DNA from: an uncultured Clostridia bacterium
Lineage (GTDB): Bacteria; Bacillota; Clostridia; Oscillospirales; Ruminococcaceae
Direction: 5' to 3'
Length of the DNA: 7,145 bases
Assembly (NCBI GenBank): GCA_947631585.1
Contig: CANRLY010000100.1
Span: 1-7,145, forward strand
Position numbers and translations under genes: made by a program. A model generated the notes under the pieces. That model had not been told where the DNA came from, did not search any database, and was given only the letters and a program-made list of their open reading frames with translations. Position 1 is the first letter of the stretch; each line of letters begins with the position of its first letter. Below are positions 1 to 4,746 of this stretch, in pieces.

Positions 1-666
1 AAAATCAGATATGTTTCCCAGAGACTCATGGAAAGTATCCATCAGCAGGTCGCCGTTGTGACGGTCTATAAGGAAGAACACCGCCTTGCCGTTGTAGATG
101 TTTTTAAGGTTGAGCGTGTCGGGGAGCTTGGCAAGGTTGGTGGTGGTGTAAAGCATTGCAATGGTTTTGCCGTTTTTCTCAACAGGTACAAAATGCCTGA
201 TGACCAGCTTGTTGTCGTCTGTGATGCTGACCATTCTGTCGGTGACGTGTTCCCCCAGAGAGGCTTCATATTCAAAATCTATCTTGCCGGTGGCGTCAAG
301 AGATCTTCCGCTGGAAGAAATGATGATATTCCCCGGAAGCAGCAGGTTTATCTGACCGGAAACGGTAAGCGGCGTGACTTTTGACATTACGTCCTGCAAA
401 CCTGCCTCGTCTGCCACATAGTCCTGGCTGGAGATTATCTCCGCAAATGAATTGAGGGTGGAACTGTCTCTGGAAAGTTTAAGGCTGATATCGTCGGTAA
501 CGGTGTCAGCCGCTTCCTGCATACGCTCCAGACAGCGATCCTCAGTAATGCGGCTTATAACGAAATATGAAATAGTTATCACCAGAATAGTGAAAATGAT
601 AATGAGAGCAGCAGCAACTATGCTTTTCTCCTTGAATCTGCTTTTTGACCTGATGTTGTTATCCAT
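1..666 (-). CDS. Membrane-anchored sensor protein, N-terminal part (Cache-like extracellular domain); gene runs off the left edge
   Basis: Reading leftward from ATG at 666-664, the frame stays open for 222 codons with no stop, so this is the 5' part of a longer gene. The protein begins MDNNIRSKSRFKEKS, a basic cytoplasmic tail. One hydrophobic segment follows at about residues 17-41 (IVAAALIIIFTILVITISYF), then a charged helical stretch around 42-75 (ITEDRCLERMQEAADTV). After that comes a mixed alpha/beta region of roughly 150 residues with strand-like pieces such as INLLLPGNIIISSSGRS, KLVIRHFVPVEKNGK and KAVFFLIDRHNGDLL. This is the layout of a signal-anchored extracytoplasmic Cache/PAS-like ligand sensor. 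In Clostridia such N-termini usually continue into HAMP and GGDEF, EAL, histidine kinase or chemoreceptor modules, but the output domain here lies outside the window. The ATG is preceded by AGGGGT five to six bases upstream and by a good promoter on the same strand. The sensor class is fairly sure; the output function is unknown. Confidence 0.72.
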   Translation of the reverse strand, partial: MDNNIRSKSRFKEKSIVAAALIIIFTILVITISYFVISRITEDRCLERMQEAADTVTDDISLKLSRDSSTLNSFAEIISSQDYVADEAGLQDVMSKVTPLTVSGQINLLLPGNIIISSSGRSLDATGKIDFEYEASLGEHVTDRMVSITDDNKLVIRHFVPVEKNGKTIAMLYTTTNLAKLPDTLNLKNIYNGKAVFFLIDRHNGDLLMDTFHESLGNISDF

Positions 667-719
667 AATTACCCCTAAATATTGATACCACACGGCATTT
701 TTGTTTTACATACAATATC

Positions 720-748
720 AGTATATTTCATTTTGTCGTTTAAGTCAA
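720..748 (-). promoter_or_regulatory. SigA-like promoter for the leftward sensor gene
   Basis: On the minus strand the -35 is TTGACT (plus-strand 743-748) and the -10 is TATACT (plus-strand 720-725), with exactly 17 bp between them. Each hexamer matches the SigA consensus at five of six positions. Transcription should start near 713, giving a leader of about 47 nt before the ATG at 666. The position and orientation fit only the leftward gene. It is predicted from sequence alone. Confidence 0.6.
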
Positions 749-860
749 GCAAATTCATATATTGTAAGTTAATATTTTAAAGTTATTAATAAATAATTAG
801 CTTTTTCACGCTTAAATCGCCGTAACTCCCCCTCCGGAAGCAATATTTTTTCCGCAAGGG

Positions 861-889
861 TTGAAAAAATGGAAAAAATATATTAAAAT
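861..889 (+). promoter_or_regulatory. SigA-like promoter for the DUF2079-GH35 unit
   Basis: The -35 is TTGAAA at 861-866 and the -10 is TAAAAT at 884-889, with 17 bp between. Both hexamers match consensus at five of six positions. The predicted start of transcription is near 896, which puts the palindrome at 909-948 about 13 nt into the transcript and gives a 5' leader of about 100 nt before the GTG start. The surrounding A/T-rich DNA makes chance matches easier, so confidence is moderate. Confidence 0.5.
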
Positions 890-908
890 AATTTCAGCCC
901 CTGTTTTT

Positions 909-948
909 TGTTGGGGAAAACCTTTCTTCAGAAAGGTTTTCCCCAACA
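909..948. repeat. Perfect 40-nt palindrome (19-bp arms, 2-nt centre) in the leader of the DUF2079 gene
   Basis: The left arm is TGTTGGGGAAAACCTTTCT (909-927), the centre is TC (928-929), and the right arm at 930-948 is its exact reverse complement. As RNA it would fold into a very stable hairpin with a UUCA tetraloop closed by C-G. It is preceded by a T-run (904-909) but has no T-run after it on either strand, so it is not a standard intrinsic terminator. It also lies upstream of the gene. By form it resembles dispersed extragenic palindromes seen in Clostridia genomes, but whether it is repeated in this genome cannot be told from one copy. It may affect mRNA stability or expression. Confidence 0.85.
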
Positions 949-956
949 GCAGGTGT

Positions 957-974
957 GGTCTGTAAGCTCAGACC
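957..974 (+). promoter_or_regulatory. Small hairpin just upstream of the DUF2079 ribosome binding site
   Basis: GGTCTG (957-962) and CAGACC (969-974) are exact reverse complements around the 6-nt loop TAAGCT. It lies 8 nt after the large palindrome and 6 nt before the Shine-Dalgarno. The leader therefore seems to consist of two hairpins in a row followed by an exposed ribosome binding site. A 6-bp stem of this kind can arise by chance. Confidence 0.4.
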
Positions 975-980
975 TGCCGG

Positions 981-989
981 AAAGGAGGG
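981..989 (+). promoter_or_regulatory. Strong Shine-Dalgarno that fixes the GTG start at 998
   Basis: AAAGGAGGG is a near-perfect anti-16S match and ends 8 nt before GTG at 998-1000. No comparable site precedes the in-frame TTG at 908, which lies at the edge of the palindrome. This decides the start of the DUF2079 gene. Confidence 0.85.
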
Positions 990-997
990 ATACCGCC

Positions 998-2806
998 GTG
1001 CCGGATTCGCCAAATTTACAAAATGATACGGACGAGCAAAAGACCGGTTTTTGGAAAGAATTTACATTAACGCTGAAAAACGCTTTCTCGCAGACGATCA
1101 TCGTCCGGCTGCTGACAGCGTGGTTTGCCATGGGCGTTATCCAAAGGCTTTTCAGCGGCAGCTTGCTTTTTACAGACGTTGAATTTTTTAAGAACTACGG
1201 CTTGCTGAAATGCCTGGCTGTGTTCCTGCTGTGCTTTGCGGCGGCTTGCCTGCCCGTGCTGAAAAAATATCTGAAATATATCCTGTTTTTCTGCGCTTTT
1301 CTCTTCTTTGCTTTTACGCTACCGCAGCGCAGCGACTTTGGCTTCTATATGGGGGCGGCGCTGATAATGACGCTGGTTAGCTCCTATGCTTTCAGCAGCT
1401 CCGCTTTTTCCCGTGATATTAAACCTTGGATATGCTGTGCGGTTTCAATTGCCGTGTCTTTGTTTACCGTGGCGTTTGTCGGGATAGTTACCGTGCTGAA
1501 CTATAAAGCCTGCTGGACTCCCAACTACGATTTCGGGATATTCTCCCAGATGTTCCACTATCTTAAAGAAACATTCACCCCGCTTACCACCTGCGAACGT
1601 GACAGACTGCTTTCTCACTTCGCAGTGCATTTTTCGCCGGTCTACTACCTGCTGCTGCCGGCGTATGCGCTGTTCCCGACGCCGGAGACCCTGCTGGTCT
1701 CCCAGGGGATAATAGTCGTCAGCGGAGTAATACCCCTTCTGCTGCTGGCAAGAAAACTGGGACATTCATACCTGACTTCCGCACTGCTGGGAGTAAGCTA
1801 CCTGATAATGCCTGCGACCGTCGGAGGAAACCTTTACTACCTCCACGAGAACGTGTTTCTTGCGCCGTTTCTGCTCTGGCTGTTTTATTTTACTGAATGT
1901 AAAAAATACCTCCCTGCATCTGCGGCTGCGCTGCTTGTGATGCTGGTCAAGGAGGACGCACCGATGTATGTGGCGTTTTTCGGGATATACCTTATCATCT
2001 CCGGCAAGGACCGCCGTTTCGGGGCAGCCGTTACCGCCGCCGCTGTGGTCTACTTCGCTGCGGTCATCGGCTGTATGGAAAAATTCGGCGAGGGCGTGAT
2101 GTTCGGCAGGTATGAGAACTTCAACAAAGACGGCGAACCGGTCAGCATGATCGGCGTGATAATTACCGCTTTCAGAAATCCTGCCTATCTCATATCCGAA
2201 TGTTTTCAGAATGATAAAATAACGTTCATATTCCAGCTGCTGCTGCCTGTGCTGTTCATACCGCTCATGACCCGCAAATTCTCACGCTTTATCCTGCTTG
2301 GACCTGCCATAGTCGTGAACCTTATGTCCGACTACGCCTATCAGCATGATATAAACTTCCAGTATGTGTTCGGGTCGGCGGCTTTTATCATCTACCTGAC
2401 GGCTGTCAACTCCGCTGACTTCCCAAAAGGCAGAAGAGAACGTGTCCTGATACCTGCGGCGGTGTCGGCGGCGCTGGCGTTTTCTTCCATGTATTTCAGC
2501 CGCTTCGGAATAATCGAGACCTATCGTGCCAATATGGAAGAACACGAAACTATCGCTCAGTCGCTGGAACTTATACCTGACGATGCCAGCGTGGCGGCTT
2601 CTACCTTTTTGGTGGCTAACCTTTCAGACAGGGATATCCTTTACGATCTGGATTATACCAAGCAGACGGCGGATTACTATGTGCTTGACCTGAGATACAA
2701 AAGCGAGAAGTACAGCGTAGGGTATTTCCTGGCAAACGGTTATGAACAGGTGACCGTCAACGACTATGTGGCGGTTTTCAGAAGAACTGAACAAACGAAA
2801 AAGTGA
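998..2806 (+). CDS. DUF2079-family polytopic membrane protein
   Basis: This 602-aa protein starts at GTG 998 and begins MPDSPNLQND. It has a hydrophilic cytoplasmic head of about 30 residues, then roughly ten or more membrane segments across about residues 35-515, and a soluble tail of about 85 residues. Family marks include YDFGIFSQMF (177-186), SHFAVHFSPVYYLLLPAYAL from about 206, YYLHENVF with His283 and Glu284, and LVKEDAPMY with Lys318, Glu319 and Asp320. These match the DUF2079 family, whose fold resembles GT-C membrane glycosyltransferases that use lipid-linked sugar donors; the Asp in YDFG would be the natural catalytic or metal-site candidate. That role is inferred from family likeness, and no substrate is known. 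The stop codon overlaps the ribosome binding site of the GH35 gene, so the two are probably one operon with coupled translation. The family call is confident; the function is open. Confidence 0.82.
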   Translation: MPDSPNLQNDTDEQKTGFWKEFTLTLKNAFSQTIIVRLLTAWFAMGVIQRLFSGSLLFTDVEFFKNYGLLKCLAVFLLCFAAACLPVLKKYLKYILFFCAFLFFAFTLPQRSDFGFYMGAALIMTLVSSYAFSSSAFSRDIKPWICCAVSIAVSLFTVAFVGIVTVLNYKACWTPNYDFGIFSQMFHYLKETFTPLTTCERDRLLSHFAVHFSPVYYLLLPAYALFPTPETLLVSQGIIVVSGVIPLLLLARKLGHSYLTSALLGVSYLIMPATVGGNLYYLHENVFLAPFLLWLFYFTECKKYLPASAAALLVMLVKEDAPMYVAFFGIYLIISGKDRRFGAAVTAAAVVYFAAVIGCMEKFGEGVMFGRYENFNKDGEPVSMIGVIITAFRNPAYLISECFQNDKITFIFQLLLPVLFIPLMTRKFSRFILLGPAIVVNLMSDYAYQHDINFQYVFGSAAFIIYLTAVNSADFPKGRRERVLIPAAVSAALAFSSMYFSRFGIIETYRANMEEHETIAQSLELIPDDASVAASTFLVANLSDRDILYDLDYTKQTADYYVLDLRYKSEKYSVGYFLANGYEQVTVNDYVAVFRRTEQTKK

Positions 2807-2809
2807 GGT
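2802..2809 (+). promoter_or_regulatory. Shine-Dalgarno of the GH35 gene overlapping the DUF2079 stop codon
   Basis: AGTGAGGT contains the core GAGG and ends 8 nt before ATG at 2818-2820. The TGA stop of the upstream gene (2804-2806) is inside it, so ribosomes ending the first gene would uncover or directly reload at this site. It favours ATG 2818 over the in-frame GTG at 2803, which has only an A-rich stretch upstream. Confidence 0.7.
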
Positions 2810-2817
2810 ATTCAGAT

Positions 2818-4575
2818 ATGGCGGTTTTTGAGATAAGCGACTGCTTCAGGCTGGACGGAGAACCGTTTCAGATAATATCCGGTTCGATACATTACTTCCG
2901 GATCGTTCCCGAATATTGGCGTGACAGGTTGGAAAAACTGGTGAATATGGGCTGCAATGCCGTTGAGACCTATATCCCCTGGAATTATCACGAGCCTGAA
3001 CGAGGAAAATTCCTGTGGGAGGGGAACAGAGACGTCTGCCGGTTCATAGAGACAGCTCAGGAGCTGGGACTTTATGTGATACTCAGACCGTCTCCGTATA
3101 TCTGCGCTGAATGGGAGTTCGGCGGACTTCCGGCATGGCTGCTTAAAGACGGGAATATGCGCCTGCGCTGCTCCTATAAACCGTACCTTGACGCAGTTGA
3201 GGAGTATTATTCTCAGCTTATCCCAAAGCTTGTCCCTTATCAGATAACGAACGGCGGCAGGGTAATACTTATGCAGATAGAAAACGAGTACGGCTATTAC
3301 GGCAACGACAAGGCTTATCTGCGCTTTCTCAGGGACACTATGCGCAGGCTTGGCGTGACAGTGCCGCTGGTCACTTCCGACGGTCCGTGGAAAGAGTCCG
3401 CTTTCAGGTCGGGCAGCGTGGAGGGCGCATTGCCTACCGGAAACTTCGGTTCGGCGGCTCAGTGGCAGTTTTCTCAGATGGAAAAGTTCTCAGAAGCCGC
3501 CGGACCTCTTATGTGTATGGAATTCTGGAACGGCTGGTTCGACGCCTGGGGAGAGGAACACCACATCACCCCTCCGGAAAAGGCAGCCTCAGAACTGGAC
3601 GACCTGCTGAAGCTGGGCAGCCTGAATTTCTATATGTTCAATGGGGGAACGAATTTCGGCTTTATGAGCGGCAAAAACGGCGGAGCAAAGAATTGCGACG
3701 TCACCTCTTACGACTATGACGCTCCGCTGACCGAGGACGGACAGATAACCCCTAAATATAAACTATTCAGGGAGATAATAGGCAGGTACAGGGCTGTAAA
3801 GGAGATCCCCTTGACGACTGACATAAGACGCCGTGCCTATGGGAAAATTCCCTGCTGCGCAAAGGCTGACCTGTTTTCGGTCATAAATTCCATCTCAGAG
3901 CCGGAAATTTCTCCCTATCCTGTGAGCATGGAGGAATTGGGCAGCTATTACGGGTATGTGCTTTACAGGACAAAACTGCCTGAGTGGGAGTCCGCCGAGA
4001 CCATTCGCCTGGAGGACGCCGCCGACAGAGTTCAGTGTTTTGTTGACGGCAGACCGGCGTTTTCGGCGGATAACAGCGAGCTGTGCAATATCGGTGAGGA
4101 ATTTGCCGTCACAGAAAGCAAAAAAGGCGCAGTCATCGACCTGCTGTGCGAGAATACCGGCAGGGAGAATTTCGGCACAGGGCTGGAAAAGCAGAGAAAA
4201 GGCATCTGCGGCAGTGTAAAGGTCAACGACTGTCGGCACTATGGCTTTGAGATCTTCGGGCTGCCCCTCGATGAGCGCCAGCTTGAAAAACTCGATCTTG
4301 AAAGCGGATATATGCCGGGAGTTCCGGCGTTTTACAAGTTTGAATTTACGGCTGACGAGCCTTGCGATACTTTTCTGGACACCGGCGGTTTTTCCAGAGG
4401 CTGCGCTTTTGTGAACGGTCATAATATCGGCAGGTTCCGTGATATCGGTCCGCAAAAGAGACTGTATATCCCTGCGCCGCTGCTAAAAGCCGGAAAAAAC
4501 ACCATCATTATCTTTGAGACCGAGGGCAAAGACGCCGACAGCCTTTTACTTTCAGACCAGCCATGCCTGGGCTGA
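2818..4575 (+). CDS. Glycoside hydrolase family 35 beta-galactosidase
   Basis: This 585-aa enzyme is expected to release terminal beta-linked galactose from oligosaccharides by a retaining mechanism. The N-terminal TIM barrel covers about residues 5-320. It shows GSIHYFR (22-28), the PWNYHEP segment, YICAEWEFGG (94-103), the acid/base Glu157 in QIENEYG, the nucleophile Glu235 in CMEFWNGWFDAWG, FNGGTNFG (274-281) and TSYDYDAPL. Two beta-rich jelly-roll domains follow; the last has the typical FVNGHNIGRF and GPQKRLYIP (544-552). The length is normal for bacterial intracellular GH35. There is no signal peptide or anchor, so it should work in the cytoplasm on imported sugars. In many relatives FNGG reads FHGG, a minor change. 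The start at ATG 2818 is chosen by its Shine-Dalgarno; GTG 2803 would add five residues. It lies 11 nt after the DUF2079 gene and probably shares its transcript. Linkage preference (beta-1,3, 1,4 or 1,6) cannot be read from sequence. Confidence 0.93.
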   Translation: MAVFEISDCFRLDGEPFQIISGSIHYFRIVPEYWRDRLEKLVNMGCNAVETYIPWNYHEPERGKFLWEGNRDVCRFIETAQELGLYVILRPSPYICAEWEFGGLPAWLLKDGNMRLRCSYKPYLDAVEEYYSQLIPKLVPYQITNGGRVILMQIENEYGYYGNDKAYLRFLRDTMRRLGVTVPLVTSDGPWKESAFRSGSVEGALPTGNFGSAAQWQFSQMEKFSEAAGPLMCMEFWNGWFDAWGEEHHITPPEKAASELDDLLKLGSLNFYMFNGGTNFGFMSGKNGGAKNCDVTSYDYDAPLTEDGQITPKYKLFREIIGRYRAVKEIPLTTDIRRRAYGKIPCCAKADLFSVINSISEPEISPYPVSMEELGSYYGYVLYRTKLPEWESAETIRLEDAADRVQCFVDGRPAFSADNSELCNIGEEFAVTESKKGAVIDLLCENTGRENFGTGLEKQRKGICGSVKVNDCRHYGFEIFGLPLDERQLEKLDLESGYMPGVPAFYKFEFTADEPCDTFLDTGGFSRGCAFVNGHNIGRFRDIGPQKRLYIPAPLLKAGKNTIIIFETEGKDADSLLLSDQPCLG

Positions 4576-4627
4576 ATGCCATGCCTAAGCATGGCATGAA
4601 AATTGCCATAAGTTGAAAATTTTTTTT
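4576..4627 (+). terminator. Overlapping inverted repeats and T-tract after the GH35 gene, probable terminator
   Basis: ATGCCATGC (4576-4584) pairs exactly with GCATGGCAT (4589-4597) across a CTAA loop, starting on the base after the stop codon. The middle arm can instead pair through ATGGCA (4591-4596) with TGCCAT (4604-4609). The second hairpin is followed, after 10 nt, by eight T residues (4620-4627). The T-tract is farther from the stem than in a textbook terminator, so efficiency is uncertain and some read-through into the diguanylate cyclase gene is possible. Confidence 0.45.
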
Positions 4628-4636
4628 GAAAAATGC

Positions 4637-4665
4637 TTGAAAAAATTAATTATTTGTGGTATCAT
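4637..4665 (+). promoter_or_regulatory. SigA-like promoter with extended -10 for the diguanylate cyclase gene
   Basis: The -35 TTGAAA (4637-4642) and -10 TATCAT (4660-4665) are 17 bp apart, and each matches consensus at five of six positions. TG at 4657-4658 followed by one base makes an extended -10. Transcription should start near 4672, leaving a leader of about 75 nt. This makes the cyclase gene able to be expressed independently of the GH35 operon. Confidence 0.6.
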
Positions 4666-4671
4666 ATTATT

Positions 4672-4746
4672 TGTTTAGTGTCAGCCTGCCGCAGCGGGGA
4701 ATACCGCCGGCGGTCTGCCAGTTTGAAATGAAAGGGGTGATGGGCA
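4672..4746 (+). promoter_or_regulatory. GC-rich 5' leader and ribosome binding site of the diguanylate cyclase gene
   Basis: The leader changes sharply from AT-rich promoter DNA to GC-rich sequence at 4681-4721. It contains a possible hairpin, GCGG (4694-4697) with CCGC (4704-4707), and the 12-bp self-complementary ACCGCCGGCGGT (4703-4714), which compete for the same bases. The ribosome binding site AAAGGGGTG (4731-4739) ends 7 nt before ATG 4747. It lacks the conserved core of known c-di-GMP riboswitches, so no ligand is suggested. Confidence 0.4.

Larger units (their letters stand above)
667..997. other. Divergent intergenic region, 331 bp
   Basis: This gap separates the leftward sensor gene from the rightward DUF2079 gene and carries a promoter for each, listed separately. 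The stretch from about 749 to 815 is very AT-rich and includes the 10-bp palindrome TTATTAATAA at 783-792, which could be a protein-binding site or just AT-rich promoter DNA. From 905 onward the sequence changes to a long perfect palindrome, a small hairpin and a strong ribosome binding site. I see no small open reading frame with a credible ribosome binding site and no tRNA-like or known riboswitch fold. Confidence 0.6.

Noticed and set aside
28..384. Plus-strand open frame of 118 codons at the left end
   Set aside because: It overlaps the leftward sensor gene, which has a promoter, a ribosome binding site and a membrane segment; this frame has none of these.
909..948. Palindrome as an intrinsic terminator
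   Set aside because: Neither strand has a T-run after the stem, and the element sits downstream of a promoter and upstream of a gene start.
957..980. Resemblance to the 3' end of a cobalamin riboswitch (AGACCTGCC)
   Set aside because: Only this short piece matches. The upstream parts of that riboswitch are absent, and the preceding bases are occupied by the perfect palindrome.
908..997. TTG start at 908 for the DUF2079 gene
   Set aside because: It lies at the edge of the palindrome and has no ribosome binding site, whereas GTG 998 has AAAGGAGGG at the correct distance.
2803..2817. GTG start at 2803 for the GH35 gene
   Set aside because: The upstream bases are A-rich without a Shine-Dalgarno. 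ATG 2818 is preceded by GAGG at normal spacing, and GH35 proteins commonly begin close to this point.
3895..4455. Antisense open frame of 186 codons within the GH35 gene
   Set aside because: It overlaps the strongly supported GH35 coding frame, has no recognisable family features and is a typical shadow frame.
4672..4746. c-di-GMP riboswitch in the leader of the diguanylate cyclase gene
   Set aside because: The conserved bases of the c-di-GMP-I and c-di-GMP-II classes are not present, and the leader is too short for the full fold.
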